A DNA stretch of 64,000 nt from Tuberibacillus sp. Marseille-P3662. GTDB lineage: Bacteria > Bacillota > Bacilli > Bacillales > Sporolactobacillaceae. The notes under the pieces are model-generated. The model was not told the origin of the DNA and ran no database searches. It worked only from the letters and a program-made list of their open reading frames with translations. Below are positions 26,280-36,285 of the stretch, in pieces; within the stretch, counting starts at the first letter, position 1; the number at the start of each line of letters is the position of its first letter. The translations under genes were made by a program, and so were the position numbers. Where the stretch lies: contig NZ_FXBS01000006.1 of assembly GCF_900178005.1 (NCBI RefSeq), positions 1 to 64,000 of the forward strand. The letters are read 5' to 3'.

Positions 26280-27581
26280 ATGAGTATGACATCTGTAAAG
26301 CGCGCATCCGGTCAGTTTTTTTATGGCTGGGTTATTGTTATGGTCAGTGCGTTAGGGGTTTTCTTTTCAGGGCCCGGACAAACATATGGGATTTCGGCGT
26401 TTGTGGGTTCGTTTGTTGAGCAGTTTAATGGTAATGATACCTTAGTTTCGGGCATTTATTCAGCGGCAACGTTATTGTCGGGAAGTCTATTATTCTTAAT
26501 GGGTCGAAGTGTCGATCGCTTTGGTCAACGGACGATAGCGATTGTAGCCGCAGCGTTACTGGGCGTTGCTTGTATTTTGAGTAGTCTTGTCGCAAACCCA
26601 GTGATGCTGTTTATAGCTTTCTTTATGTTACGTTATTTTGGGCAAGGATCGATGATGCTTGTTCCAAATACATTGGTGCCACAGTGGTTTATTAAAAAAC
26701 GGGGCCGGGCGATGAGCTTTTTGGCCATTGGGACGTTTGTTAGTTCAGCGACTTTCCCGCCTCTTAATGCATGGTTGATTAACACTTATAGCGCAGAACA
26801 TGCCTGGCAAATACTGGCTGTTTTTATTTGGATTGTGTTTATCCCGCTAGCGATTTTTTTGATCAAAAATAAGCCGGAGGATATAGGAAAACTACCGGAT
26901 AACGCTGAACAACGACCTGTCAGCGGTGATCAAAACAATATTTCGGCAGCTGGTGATGATGAGGAAGACTGGACATTACAGGAAGCAAGAAAAACACGAG
27001 CCTTTTGGTTTATTCTATTTTGCGTGTCATTACCCGCCATGATTAATACAGCCATCACTTTTCATCTGTTTCGAATTTTTGAGATGCATGATTTATCCGC
27101 GGGGACAGCGTCACTTGTTTTAAGTCTAATGGCGACGATCGGTTTCCCTGTGACATTGGTCGCCGGTTTTGTATTGGAAAGAATTGCGGTCAATAAGGTG
27201 ATTGGCCTTTCGTTTATCGGTCAATTGGTGTTTTTGGTGTTATTGTTATTTATGCACAGCTTTTTGTCGGCTATTCTATTTGGCGTGTTGTGGGGTATTA
27301 TGAATGGCTTTGAACGCATCACCGTCAACCTTATCTGGCCCGATTACTTTGGGCGGAAGCATCTCGGAAGTATTCGAGGTATGGCTCAGACCTTTACGGT
27401 GATCGGCTCGGCAGTTGGACCGCTGCCATTAGGTTTTGCGTTCGAGCAATTTAATAGTTTTAATGGTGCGATTATTGCTATGATGATTTTTCCATTTTTG
27501 GGTGTGTTGGCCGCCTTTTCTGCATCAAAACCGAATAAAGCAGATTATTTCCCTGAAGATTCAAACCGGCTGTCTACTTAA
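26280..27581 (+). CDS. MFS transporter, oxalate/formate-monocarboxylate antiporter type
   Basis: 433 residues from ATG 26280 (AGAGAGGTGG upstream). Twelve helices; begins FFYGWVIVMVSALGVFFSGPGQTYGIS, the pattern of OFA/monocarboxylate MFS proteins, with GRSVDRFGQR in loop 2-3. RYFGQGSMMLVPNTLVPQWF is a conserved helix-4 motif of this subgroup. It probably moves a carboxylate, substrate unknown. Followed by a hairpin at 27564-27595. Confidence 0.85.
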   Translation: MSMTSVKRASGQFFYGWVIVMVSALGVFFSGPGQTYGISAFVGSFVEQFNGNDTLVSGIYSAATLLSGSLLFLMGRSVDRFGQRTIAIVAAALLGVACILSSLVANPVMLFIAFFMLRYFGQGSMMLVPNTLVPQWFIKKRGRAMSFLAIGTFVSSATFPPLNAWLINTYSAEHAWQILAVFIWIVFIPLAIFLIKNKPEDIGKLPDNAEQRPVSGDQNNISAAGDDEEDWTLQEARKTRAFWFILFCVSLPAMINTAITFHLFRIFEMHDLSAGTASLVLSLMATIGFPVTLVAGFVLERIAVNKVIGLSFIGQLVFLVLLLFMHSFLSAILFGVLWGIMNGFERITVNLIWPDYFGRKHLGSIRGMAQTFTVIGSAVGPLPLGFAFEQFNSFNGAIIAMMIFPFLGVLAAFSASKPNKADYFPEDSNRLST

Positions 27582-27595
27582 AACAGCCGGTTTAG
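27564..27595 (+). terminator. Hairpin terminator overlapping the end of the MFS gene
   Basis: AACCGGCTGT and ACAGCCGGTT form a perfect 10-bp stem followed by TAGTTTATT, between convergent genes. Confidence 0.75.
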
Positions 27596-27596
27596 T

Positions 27597-27944
27597 TTAT
27601 TGAATAGCATTGGGATTAGGAAATTGTTCGGTTTGATATTGAGTGAACTGCTGGAATGTTTTCTGAAGCTTTTGTGCATCTTCAGCTTCGACGCCATACC
27701 AACCTTTTTTGAACATTAAATTGTAAAGCTCACGCTGTGCATTTTCTGTTTCATTGTAGATATTAGAAACGTCCTGATAGAGGGCATCATGGCTCATTTC
27801 GTGCAAAGCTGTACTGTAAGCATTTGTCATGTATTTTTCCGTTGATAAACAATCATTCATAAAGTCACGGTCGTTCATTTGCGGTGTTTTAGGGACTTGA
27901 GTAGATGGATTTTTAATTTGATTCGACTGTTGTTGTGGCATCAC
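27597..27944 (-). CDS. CotF-like spore coat protein
   Basis: 115 residues, helical and Gln/Asn-rich at both ends. DRDFMNDCLSTEKYMTNAYSTALHEMS and LYNLMFKKGWYGVEAED are the signature of the CotF/YraF coat protein family of endospore formers. It is the second gene of an operon, overlapping its upstream partner by four bases (ATGA), so the two are translationally coupled. Confidence 0.9.
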   Translation of the reverse strand: MMPQQQSNQIKNPSTQVPKTPQMNDRDFMNDCLSTEKYMTNAYSTALHEMSHDALYQDVSNIYNETENAQRELYNLMFKKGWYGVEAEDAQKLQKTFQQFTQYQTEQFPNPNAIQ

Positions 27945-28225
27945 TGCATACCCCCTTGCTGCGGCTGATTGGTTTGCCCTAAATGTTGATTGATACTATT
28001 CAATAAGGTTTGATAATGGTTCTGATGCATTTGGCTTAATTGCATTAATGCATTTTTAATTTCAGGGTCTTGGCATTGTTGGGCGAAAAAATTTGTTTTC
28101 TTGATGGCATTTAAATTCCATGTCATCATGTCTTTCATATACAGGTGATCTTTTGTACTCATCACAAATGGGGGTTGTTGCATGAAAGTTTGACCTTGTG
28201 GCTGCGACTGTGGTTGTTGTTGCAT
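27941..28225 (-). CDS. CotF-related spore coat protein, Gln-rich
   Basis: 94 residues; Gln/Pro-rich termini flank a helical core (STKDHLYMKDMMTWNLNAIKKTN) similar to the N-terminal half of CotF-like proteins. First gene of a two-gene coat operon with a GGAGGTC ribosome binding site. Expected in the mother cell late in sporulation; a sigma-K promoter was looked for but is not clear. Confidence 0.8.
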   Translation of the reverse strand: MQQQPQSQPQGQTFMQQPPFVMSTKDHLYMKDMMTWNLNAIKKTNFFAQQCQDPEIKNALMQLSQMHQNHYQTLLNSINQHLGQTNQPQQGGMQ

Positions 28226-28440
28226 TGGGTTGACCTCCTTATTTAAAATGCTTCAATTTTTAATATGTACAAACGTATGAGCCTTATACAGTGATGGCCA
28301 AAATGTCACGTAAACTTTTATGTATCATATAAATGAAAATAATGTTATTATGTATAATAAGAGGGCAGTTTTCTTGTATTAAAATGTATGCGGTTTCAAA
28401 AACGTGATGTCATGATACTAACGCAAGGTGGGGAAAGGCC

Positions 28441-29358
28441 ATGGAACAAATGATGCGCAATTTCTTTTTATTTTTGGCAAAAAATAAAGCGGTTACAAAA
28501 ATGGCAAAAAAATATGGTCTCCGTTTTGGTGCGGCCCGGTTTGTTGCAGGTGCTGAGTTAGATGGTGCTGTTCAAGTGATTCAAAATTTGAATCATCTGG
28601 GTTTCAAAGTGACCATTGATCACCTTGGTGAATTTGTAGACAGTGAGGCTGAAGCAAAAGAAATGGCTAACAGTTGTATTGAGGCTGTTAAAGCCATTGC
28701 CGAGTATGATCTTGATTCGCAGTTGTCATTGAAGCTAACATCTATGGGAATGGATATTAGTGATGAGCTTGTTTTAAATAATATGAGGCGTATTTTAACC
28801 ATTGCGAATGACATGGGTGTTTTTATTACGATTGATATGGAAGATTCCGCTCGTTGCGGTCACTCCATTGATTTATTTACAGAGTTAAAAAAGGAATTTG
28901 ATAATATTGGAACTGTTATACAGGCTTATCTCTACCGGTCTGATGAGGACTTAGATTATTTAGACCCATTGGCACCGAACCTTCGACTTGTTAAAGGGGC
29001 CTACAAGGAACCTGATTCCGTAGCTTATCCTAACAAAGAGGATGTTGATGAAAATTATAAAGCACTGATTAAAAAGCATTTATTAAATGGGCACTATACG
29101 GCCATCGCTACACACGATGATGCGATCATTGACTATACAAAGGAGCTCGTTCAACAATATAATATTCCTAATAACCAATTTGAATTTCAAATGTTATACG
29201 GGATACGAACGGAACGGCAAAAAGAGATTGTTCAAGAAGGTTATAAAATGAGAGTCTACGTTCCTTATGGTTCCGACTGGTACGGTTATTTTATGCGTCG
29301 ATTAGCGGAAAGGCCTGCCAATGTTTCATTTGTGCTAAAGGGTGTTCTGAAGAAATAA
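28441..29358 (+). CDS. fadM: Proline dehydrogenase
   Basis: 305 residues. The beta/alpha barrel of PutA/PRODH: KLTSMGMDI, ITIDMEDSARC, YLYRSDEDL and RLVKGAYKEP carry the FAD- and proline-binding residues, and YGIRTERQ with MRVYVPYGSDWYGYFMRRLAERP close the site. It oxidises proline to pyrroline-5-carboxylate. As in B. subtilis (yusM/fadM) it sits just upstream of fadN-fadA-fadE. No FadR box is seen before it; 215 bases separate it from the divergent coat operon. Confidence 0.92.
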   Translation: MEQMMRNFFLFLAKNKAVTKMAKKYGLRFGAARFVAGAELDGAVQVIQNLNHLGFKVTIDHLGEFVDSEAEAKEMANSCIEAVKAIAEYDLDSQLSLKLTSMGMDISDELVLNNMRRILTIANDMGVFITIDMEDSARCGHSIDLFTELKKEFDNIGTVIQAYLYRSDEDLDYLDPLAPNLRLVKGAYKEPDSVAYPNKEDVDENYKALIKKHLLNGHYTAIATHDDAIIDYTKELVQQYNIPNNQFEFQMLYGIRTERQKEIVQEGYKMRVYVPYGSDWYGYFMRRLAERPANVSFVLKGVLKK

Positions 29359-29460
29359 AAACGGGGGACAAAGGTTTCTCGTTTTTTTCTAAACAATTAA
29401 TATTGCGAAATTTTTAAACTTGGATTATAGTGTAGTTAAGATATTTTTTTAAGCATAAAA

Positions 29461-29478
29461 TGAATGAGTATTCATTCA
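29461..29478 (+). promoter_or_regulatory. FadR operator
   Basis: TGAATGAGTATTCATTCA is a perfect palindrome that matches the Bacillus FadR consensus TGAATGANTANTCATTCA, 25 bases before fadN. FadR would repress the operon until long-chain acyl-CoA releases it. Confidence 0.93.
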
Positions 29479-29503
29479 AAATGAATAAAAAGGAGGTTCT
29501 AAA

Positions 29504-31891
29504 GTGAGGGAAATCAGAAAAGCTGCTGTATTAGGTTCTGGTGTCATGGGGGCTTCCATTGCTGCACACTTGGCTAACGTTGGCATCCCCGTTATATTAC
29601 TGGATATCGTTCCTAAAGAACTGACGTCGAAAGAAGCGTCCAAAGGTTTAACACTGGATGATCAGGTTGTGCGCAATCGTCTAGGTTCAGCATCTCTTAA
29701 TAAAATTAAGAAGCAAAAGCCGGCACCATTGACGTCAAATCAAAATCTGAGGCGTATCGAAGTCGGCAACATGACGGATGACATGGAGCGATTAAGCGAT
29801 GTTGATTGGATAATTGAAGTCGTTGTTGAAGACCTTACTATTAAAAAACAAGTTTTAGCAGATGTTGACCGTTACAGAAAAGAAGGATCGATCATCAGTT
29901 CGAATACATCCGGGATCTCCATTCATGATATGTCAGAGGCGTGTTCTGATGATTTTAAGGCCCATTTTCTGGGTACCCACTTCTTCAATCCGCCAAGATA
30001 CATGAAGTTACTTGAAGTGATTCCCACAAAACATACGAAGACAGACGTGATTCAGCAAATGGTCACATTCGGAGAAGACGTCCTCGGTAAAGGGGTCGTG
30101 ATGGCCAAGGATACTCCAAACTTCATTGCTAACCGGATTGGGACGTATGGTTTGCAGGTAACCGTCCGCGAATTGCTGGATAAAGGTTATAGTGTCGGCG
30201 AGGTTGATTCGGTTACAGGATCCATCCTTGGTCGGGCAAAAAGCGCGACATTCCGAACTTTAGATGTTGTCGGATTAGATACATTTGTTCATGTTGCCGA
30301 CAACGTCCGTAACAATGTTAACGATCCGCAGGAAAAGCAGGTGTTCGAGATCCCATCTTTTGTTCAATCAATGTTAGAAAGAGGATGGGTTGGCAGTAAA
30401 GCGGGTCAAGGATTTTACTTAAAAACGAAAAGCAAAGAGATTTTGCAGTTGAATCCAAACACGATGGATTATGAACCGCGGGATAAAGTCCATTCACCGT
30501 CAGTCGAACAGGCCAAACAATTGAAATCTACTAGTGAAAAAATTAAAGCGCTTGCATATGCGGAAGATCGTGCCGGTGACATTGTTTGGCCAATCTTAAA
30601 ACAAACCTTACTTTACTCAGCCGAACACGTCTACAATATCGCTGATCATATTCACGCTGTTGATCTGGCGATGAAATGGGGATTCGGTTGGGAGTTTGGA
30701 CCGTTTGAGACATGGGATGCGATCGGTCTAGAAACCTCTGTCGAGCGGATGAAAGCTGAAGGAGTACAAGTTCCGGCATGGATTGAAGACATGCTGAGCA
30801 AGGGCTATCAGCAGTTTTATAAAGAAACTGATGGTAAGCGCTATTATTATCATAATGGAGACTATGTTCCTATTAAAGTGACCAAAAAGCACATACATCT
30901 TCCGACCTTAAAACATGAGGGACGTGTCATTAAGAAAAATACCGGCGCTAGTTTAATTGATTTGGGGGATGATGTTGCTTTACTTGAATTTCATTCACAA
31001 AACAATGCGATCGGTTTAGATATATTGCAAATGATTCAGCAGTCGGTTGATGAAGTTGAACAAAATTTCAAAGGTCTGGTCATTGGTAATCAAAGTAAGA
31101 ATTTCTGTGTTGGTGCTAATTTAGGCTTAATTTTGATGGAAGCTCAAGATGATAATTACACGGAAATTGATATGGTCGTCCGCAAGTTTCAGCAGGCTAT
31201 GCTCCGGTTGAAATATGCGCAAAAACCAGTGGTTGCTGCACCATTTCAAATGACCCTTGGGGGCGGTGCTGAAGTCAGTTTGTCATCCAGTGCGATCCAG
31301 GCAGACATGGAAACCTATATGGGCTTGGTTGAAACCGGTGTTGGCTTGATTCCTGGTGGCGGTGGAAATAAAGAGCTTTATTTACGTTTACTTAATCAAA
31401 TCCCTCAAGGTATTGACGTTGATTTAACAAAAATAACGAATCAAGTGTTTGAACAGATTGCAACAGCCAATGTTGCCACATCGGCAGAAGAAGCCAGGGA
31501 GAATGGCTTTCTAAGAGACGATGACCGAATGAGTACCAATGGTGATCATCTCATTTATGATGCTAAACAGCGTGTCATAGAAATGGAGAAAGCGGGCTAT
31601 CGTGCCCCGGATCAAAAGAAAATTCCTGTCTCTGGGGAAGCTGGTTATGCCGCAATGGTGATGGGGGCTAAGACCATGCAATATTCCGGATATGCCAGTG
31701 ATCATGATTTAATAATAGCTAAAAAATTGGCTCATGTGCTCGCCGGCGGCCGTTTGCCTGAAGGCACAAAAGTCGATGAATCTTACTTGCTTGATTTGGA
31801 ACGAGAGGCCTTTTTAAGCCTTGTCGGGGAACCGAAGTCACAACAAAGAATGCAGCACATGCTGATGAAAGGCAAACCGTTGCGAAACTAA
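29504..31891 (+). CDS. fadN: 3-hydroxyacyl-CoA dehydrogenase / enoyl-CoA hydratase
   Basis: 795 residues, GTG start after AAAGGAGG. The N-terminal NAD-binding Rossmann fold (AVLGSGVMGASIAAHLA, ~8-24) and the hydroxyacyl-CoA dehydrogenase helical domain (GTHFFNPPRYMKLLEVIP; IANRIGTY) are followed by a C-terminal crotonase-like hydratase domain (~480-760, NFCVGANL and TLGGGAEVSL). It performs the hydration and oxidation steps of fatty acid beta-oxidation. First gene of the fadNAE operon under the FadR box. Confidence 0.96.
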   Translation: MREIRKAAVLGSGVMGASIAAHLANVGIPVILLDIVPKELTSKEASKGLTLDDQVVRNRLGSASLNKIKKQKPAPLTSNQNLRRIEVGNMTDDMERLSDVDWIIEVVVEDLTIKKQVLADVDRYRKEGSIISSNTSGISIHDMSEACSDDFKAHFLGTHFFNPPRYMKLLEVIPTKHTKTDVIQQMVTFGEDVLGKGVVMAKDTPNFIANRIGTYGLQVTVRELLDKGYSVGEVDSVTGSILGRAKSATFRTLDVVGLDTFVHVADNVRNNVNDPQEKQVFEIPSFVQSMLERGWVGSKAGQGFYLKTKSKEILQLNPNTMDYEPRDKVHSPSVEQAKQLKSTSEKIKALAYAEDRAGDIVWPILKQTLLYSAEHVYNIADHIHAVDLAMKWGFGWEFGPFETWDAIGLETSVERMKAEGVQVPAWIEDMLSKGYQQFYKETDGKRYYYHNGDYVPIKVTKKHIHLPTLKHEGRVIKKNTGASLIDLGDDVALLEFHSQNNAIGLDILQMIQQSVDEVEQNFKGLVIGNQSKNFCVGANLGLILMEAQDDNYTEIDMVVRKFQQAMLRLKYAQKPVVAAPFQMTLGGGAEVSLSSSAIQADMETYMGLVETGVGLIPGGGGNKELYLRLLNQIPQGIDVDLTKITNQVFEQIATANVATSAEEARENGFLRDDDRMSTNGDHLIYDAKQRVIEMEKAGYRAPDQKKIPVSGEAGYAAMVMGAKTMQYSGYASDHDLIIAKKLAHVLAGGRLPEGTKVDESYLLDLEREAFLSLVGEPKSQQRMQHMLMKGKPLRN

Positions 31892-31907
31892 GAAAGAGGT
31901 GAATTAA

Positions 31908-33083
31908 ATGAATGAAGCGGTAATTGTTGCTGGTGCAAGAACACCGGTTGGTAAGGCTCATAAGGGTCACTTTGCCAACAAGCGACCTGATGATTTAGGG
32001 GCGGAGACAGTTAAGGAAACTTTGCGCCGCTCAGGTTTCGAAGGTCATATTGACGATGTCATTATTGGGTGTTCCATGCCTGAAGCTGAACAAGGTCAAA
32101 ACATGGGACGTTTGATTGCAGGGCTGGCGGGACTATCTCAGGAAACCCCAGGTGTGACGGTGAACCGGTATTGTTCCTCAGGTTTGCAAACCATTGCTAA
32201 TGCTGCCGAACGGATTATGCTTGGAAATGCTGAAGCGATCATTGCCGGCGGAGCTGAATCGATGAGCATGGTACCAATGGGCGGTCATGTGATCAAGCCG
32301 AATGCAGCGCTCGTTGAATCAGCACCAGAATATTACATGAATATGGGCCATACTGCTGAACAAGTTGCACAAAAATATGGTGTTACCCGTGAAGATCAGG
32401 ATGCTTTTGCCTTACGTAGTCACAACCGGGCCGCTCAAGCTATGAGTGAAGGCAAATTTGATGATGAAGTGATGCCTATTGAAGTGATCCAACGGAGCCT
32501 TGCGGGTGATAATCGTGTGCAAGAAGAATCAATCATGGTGTCGCAGGATGAAGGCGTGCGACCCAATACGTCACTTGAGGTTCTGGGGAAATTAAATCCT
32601 GCCTTTCAAAGAAACGGGAGCGTTACAGCTGGTAACGCTTCACAAACAAGCGATGGAGCAGCTTCTGTTCTAGTCATGGATCGCGAGAAGGCAAAAAGTG
32701 AGGGATTACAGTCCATAGCAAAATTCCGGTCATTTGCAGTTGCGGGAGTCCCGCCTGAAATTATGGGTATCGGACCAGTGCAAGCCGTTCCAAAGGCCTT
32801 GGAACAAGCAGGCATCAGCTTAGCCGACATTGGTGTGATTGAATTAAATGAAGCCTTTGCCTCACAATCCTTACAAGTGATTCGTGAACTCGGGTTGAAT
32901 GAGGAGATCGTTAATATTAACGGAGGGGCCATTGCCTTAGGTCATCCCCTTGGATGTACGGGGACCAAGTTGACACTCACATGCTTGCACGAGATGAAAC
33001 GTCGCGGTGAGCAGTTTGGCCTTGTCACTATGTGTATTGGTGGCGGTATGGGCGCCGCAGGGGTTTTTGAATTAATTGATTAA
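31908..33083 (+). CDS. fadA: Acetyl-CoA C-acyltransferase (thiolase)
   Basis: 391 residues. Cleaves 3-ketoacyl-CoA with CoA in the last step of beta-oxidation. The acylated nucleophile is Cys89 in NRYCSSGLQ; the catalytic His is in GGAIALGHPLGCTG and the second Cys in TMCIGGGMGAA. Located 16 bases after fadN with AAGAGGTG before the ATG. Confidence 0.97.
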   Translation: MNEAVIVAGARTPVGKAHKGHFANKRPDDLGAETVKETLRRSGFEGHIDDVIIGCSMPEAEQGQNMGRLIAGLAGLSQETPGVTVNRYCSSGLQTIANAAERIMLGNAEAIIAGGAESMSMVPMGGHVIKPNAALVESAPEYYMNMGHTAEQVAQKYGVTREDQDAFALRSHNRAAQAMSEGKFDDEVMPIEVIQRSLAGDNRVQEESIMVSQDEGVRPNTSLEVLGKLNPAFQRNGSVTAGNASQTSDGAASVLVMDREKAKSEGLQSIAKFRSFAVAGVPPEIMGIGPVQAVPKALEQAGISLADIGVIELNEAFASQSLQVIRELGLNEEIVNINGGAIALGHPLGCTGTKLTLTCLHEMKRRGEQFGLVTMCIGGGMGAAGVFELID

Positions 33084-33098
33084 TAGGGGGAATAGATT

Positions 33099-34877
33099 AT
33101 GAGTCAGAAAACGGAAAATGTACAAAAAGGCGGAGCTTTTTTAATTGATGGTATCACGCCAGAACAGTTATATACACCTGAGGATATGACAGATGAACAA
33201 AAATTGATGGCAAAAACCACCGAAGATTTTATTAAGAAAGAAGTGCTTCCCCATAAAGAAAAACTTGAACAAAAAGATTTTGACTTGACCCAGGATCTTT
33301 TAAAGAAGGCAGGGGAACTGGGACTGCTTGGTGCAGACATCCCTGAGCCATACGGAGGATTAGGTCTAGATAAAATTAGTTCGGCCCTAATTACTGAAAA
33401 GTTTTCATTAGCTAATGCATTTTCGCTAAGCTATGGTGCCCATGTCGGGATTGGTTCACTGCCGATTGTGCTGTTCGGCACTGAAGAGCAGAAGAAGAAA
33501 TATCTGCCTGATTTAGCGACAGGAGAGAAATTTGCTGCTTATGCCCTCACCGAACCAGGATCAGGATCAGATGCTTTAGGAGCGAAAACAACAGCTGTTT
33601 TAAATGAGGAAGGAACCCACTATATCCTTAACGGGGAAAAACAATGGATTACTAACTCGGCGTTTGCGGATGTGTTTGTTGTTTATGCCAAGATAGACGG
33701 TGAACATTTTTCAGCTTTCATTGTTGATAGGGACCTTCCTGGCCTATCAACAGGCCCTGAAGAAAAGAAAATGGGTATTCAAGCCTCGTCAACAAGGACG
33801 TTAATATTAGAAGATGTGGCTGTCCCGGTGGAAAATCTCCTAGGAGAAGCGGGAAAAGGCCATAAAATTGCCTTTAATATCCTTAATATTGGACGCTACA
33901 AGCTAGCTGTCGGACTCGTAGGTGCACTTAAGCGTGGTCTTGAAGTATCTGTAAAGTATGTCAATGAGAGAAAACAGTTTAATACACCGATTTCCCAGTT
34001 CTCGTTAACCAAACGGAAGTTAGCTGACATGGCGATTAAAACCTTTGCCACGGAAACATCAGTATATCGAACGGTCGGCATGTTCTCAGACCGGCTGGAT
34101 GGATTAGACAATGAACAACTTAAAGACGGGAAAGGTATGGCGGCTGCTATTGCGGAATATGCGTTGGAGTGTTCACTTAATAAAGTTTTCTCGTCCGAAG
34201 CACTGGATTATGTTGTCGATGAAGCGGTCCAGCTTCATGGTGGTTATGGATTCATGGCGGAATATGAAGTTGAAAGAATGTATCGGGACTCAAGGATTAA
34301 CCGTATCTTTGAGGGAACGAATGAAATTAATCGGTTTCTTGTCCCGCAGACATTATTGCGTAAAGCTATGAAGGGTGAACTACCTTTAATGGAAAAAGCT
34401 CAAACACTTCAGGAAGAGTTAATGATGCTGAAACCTGAGGAACCCGGTGATCAGCAGCTTGAGAAAGAATACTACCTTTTGGATCAGGCTAAGAAGATCT
34501 TCCTCATGGTTGCCGGTATGGGTGTTCAAAAGTATGGAAAATCTCTGGAAAACGAGCAAGAATTACTTGTGAATGTCGCGGATATTGTTAACAATATTTA
34601 TACTATGGAGGCTGCCATTGTCCGGACGCAAAAAGCGATAGACCATGGAAGCGCCTATGAACAAAAGATGCTAATGACAGAAGTCTTCTGTCAAGAAGCA
34701 TTCCAAGACATTGAAGCTTACGCAAAAGAATCATTATTAATGCTTGAAACTGGTGATGGGCTTCGTATGATGCTGTCAGCTTTGCGGAAATTAACACGAT
34801 TCACACCTGAGAATGTTATAGCGAAAAAACGGCAAATTTCTGAGAAAGTCATCAGCGAAGAAAGTTACGTGGTGTAA
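33099..34877 (+). CDS. fadE: Acyl-CoA dehydrogenase
   Basis: 592 residues, the long form found in Bacillus FadE. FAD-dependent first step of beta-oxidation. YALTEPGSGSDA and QWITNSAFAD bind the flavin and substrate; VQLHGGYGFMAEYEVERMYRD and IFEGTNEINR (~350-380) belong to the C-terminal helical domain, followed by an extra ~200-residue helical region that is normal for this subgroup. Third gene of the operon, 15 bases after fadA. Confidence 0.96.
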   Translation: MSQKTENVQKGGAFLIDGITPEQLYTPEDMTDEQKLMAKTTEDFIKKEVLPHKEKLEQKDFDLTQDLLKKAGELGLLGADIPEPYGGLGLDKISSALITEKFSLANAFSLSYGAHVGIGSLPIVLFGTEEQKKKYLPDLATGEKFAAYALTEPGSGSDALGAKTTAVLNEEGTHYILNGEKQWITNSAFADVFVVYAKIDGEHFSAFIVDRDLPGLSTGPEEKKMGIQASSTRTLILEDVAVPVENLLGEAGKGHKIAFNILNIGRYKLAVGLVGALKRGLEVSVKYVNERKQFNTPISQFSLTKRKLADMAIKTFATETSVYRTVGMFSDRLDGLDNEQLKDGKGMAAAIAEYALECSLNKVFSSEALDYVVDEAVQLHGGYGFMAEYEVERMYRDSRINRIFEGTNEINRFLVPQTLLRKAMKGELPLMEKAQTLQEELMMLKPEEPGDQQLEKEYYLLDQAKKIFLMVAGMGVQKYGKSLENEQELLVNVADIVNNIYTMEAAIVRTQKAIDHGSAYEQKMLMTEVFCQEAFQDIEAYAKESLLMLETGDGLRMMLSALRKLTRFTPENVIAKKRQISEKVISEESYVV

Positions 34878-34930
34878 TGAATATTTAAATAACTGCACCC
34901 CCTTACTATATATACACATTCCTTAATTAT

Positions 34931-34962
34931 GACGGCTGCCAAATGGCAGGCGTCTTTTTTTT
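34931..34962 (+). terminator. fadNAE terminator
   Basis: GACGGCTGCC and GGCAGGCGTC form a near-perfect stem followed by eight T, 53 bases after fadE. Confidence 0.9.
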
Positions 34963-35100
34963 GACAGCAGGAAATCTCAGAAGTTTCGAACTAAAATGTA
35001 AATGGGAGAAGGAATGTCATTAGAGTTTCTTGAAATCGTTAGATGGATGCCTATAATATAAAGAACATGATATAATAAATAAAAAATGGAGGAATCTGAA

Positions 35101-35382
35101 ATGAGCGATATTATCCGGGAGATTGAGATGGGTGATTACACAGTCACCTTAAAAGAAAAGAATAATAATCATTATGTCGCCCGTTTAGTTTCGGGAAATC
35201 AAGGTGGTATTCTGGAACTGGAGAAACTTGATAGTGGTCATATGCGTGTTAAGGAACTAGATCTTGGCAGTGTTGAAATTTCAACCGAACACCTAGCCCT
35301 CATGCTAATCTTGATCGGCTCTGATGCTGATGTTGTTAATCAGATCAATCGTATCCAGAACATACGAAGCGATTTCAATTAA
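35101..35382 (+). CDS. Small hypothetical protein
   Basis: 93 residues from ATG 35101; GGAGG at 35088-35092 decides this start over an in-frame ATG at 35086. Strand-rich (YTVTLKEKNNNHYVARLVS; VKELDLGSVEIS) with a C-terminal helix; no motif is recognised. It is 20 bases upstream of the ArsC/Spx-like gene, so probably co-transcribed with the yus-type set. Confidence 0.6.
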   Translation: MSDIIREIEMGDYTVTLKEKNNNHYVARLVSGNQGGILELEKLDSGHMRVKELDLGSVEISTEHLALMLILIGSDADVVNQINRIQNIRSDFN

Positions 35383-35404
35383 GTTTATAAACGAGGTGAA
35401 TGTG

Positions 35405-35761
35405 ATGACATTATCGGTATACAGTTATCCCCCTTGCGGTACCTGCCGCAAAGCCAAACAATGGCTTGATAGCCATCAAATAGATTATGAAGAAATACAT
35501 ATTGTCGATTCACCGCCAACAAAGGAAGAACTGAGGCATTTTTTTCAAGTCAGCGGTTTGCCTTTGCGGAAGTTTTTTAATACAAGCGGCCGCAGGTACA
35601 GAGAATTAGGATTGAAGGATCAAATGAAAACATCAACCGAAGATGAATTGTTGGACTGGTTAGCTTCTGACGGTATGTTAATCAAACGCCCGATCATCAC
35701 CGATGGCGAACATGTCACTGTTGGATTTCAGGAAGATACCTTCCAACAGACGTGGATTTGA
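35405..35761 (+). CDS. ArsC/Spx-family protein (YusI-like)
   Basis: 118 residues from ATG 35405 (CGAGGTG upstream). Thioredoxin fold with the N-terminal redox motif CGTCRKAKQWL at residues ~11-21, LPLRKFFNTSG and the MLIKRPII segment near the C terminus, all typical of the arsenate reductase/Spx superfamily. In B. subtilis the matching gene YusI lies in the same order between the fad operon and gcvH. Exact role unknown; unlike Spx it is not expected to bind RNA polymerase. Confidence 0.85.
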   Translation: MTLSVYSYPPCGTCRKAKQWLDSHQIDYEEIHIVDSPPTKEELRHFFQVSGLPLRKFFNTSGRRYRELGLKDQMKTSTEDELLDWLASDGMLIKRPIITDGEHVTVGFQEDTFQQTWI

Positions 35762-35845
35762 CCAGAACATTTGCGGTTGATCGGATTCTATAATATGATA
35801 TGACTGTTGAAATAGATAGGAACTGATAAGCATAGGAGGTTTATT

Positions 35846-36229
35846 ATGGAAACACCTGAAGAACTGCTCTATTCCGAAGAACATGAATGGGTCAAGCAAG
35901 AAGGCGACCATGTTAGGATTGGTATCACGGCATTTGCCCAAGATGAACTTGGGGATATTGTTTTTGTAGAATTGCCTGAAGAAGGCGATGAAATTGGAGC
36001 GGACGAGCCTTTCGGCAGTGTCGAATCCGTTAAAACGGTTTCCGAATTATACGCTCCAGTAACCGGTAAAGTGATCGAAGTTAATGAAGAACTTGAAGAT
36101 TCCCCTGAATTTGTGAATGAATCCCCTTATGATAAGGCATGGATGATTCTTGTTGAACCAAGTGATCGTTCAGAACTCGATGATTTACTTTCCGCTGAAG
36201 AATATAAAAAAATGACAGACGAGGAATAG
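35846..36229 (+). CDS. gcvH: Glycine cleavage system H protein
   Basis: 127 residues, standard length. [19 protein letters not shown] carries the lipoyl-lysine (Lys63). It shuttles the aminomethyl group between the P, T and L proteins, and in bacilli also serves as the lipoyl donor for LipL. It is monocistronic here, as yusH is in B. subtilis, and has a hairpin terminator. Confidence 0.97.
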   Translation: METPEELLYSEEHEWVKQEGDHVRIGITAFAQDELGDIVFVELPEEGDEIGADEPFGSVESVKTVSELYAPVTGKVIEVNEELEDSPEFVNESPYDKAWMILVEPSDRSELDDLLSAEEYKKMTDEE

Positions 36230-36238
36230 GCTCGTGAC

Positions 36239-36272
36239 AAGCCTGCAGATGTAAAGACTGCAGGCTTTTATT
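36239..36272 (+). terminator. gcvH terminator
   Basis: AAGCCTGCAG and CTGCAGGCTT form a perfect 10-bp stem followed by TTATTT. Confidence 0.88.
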
Positions 36273-36285
36273 TCATAATCATAGC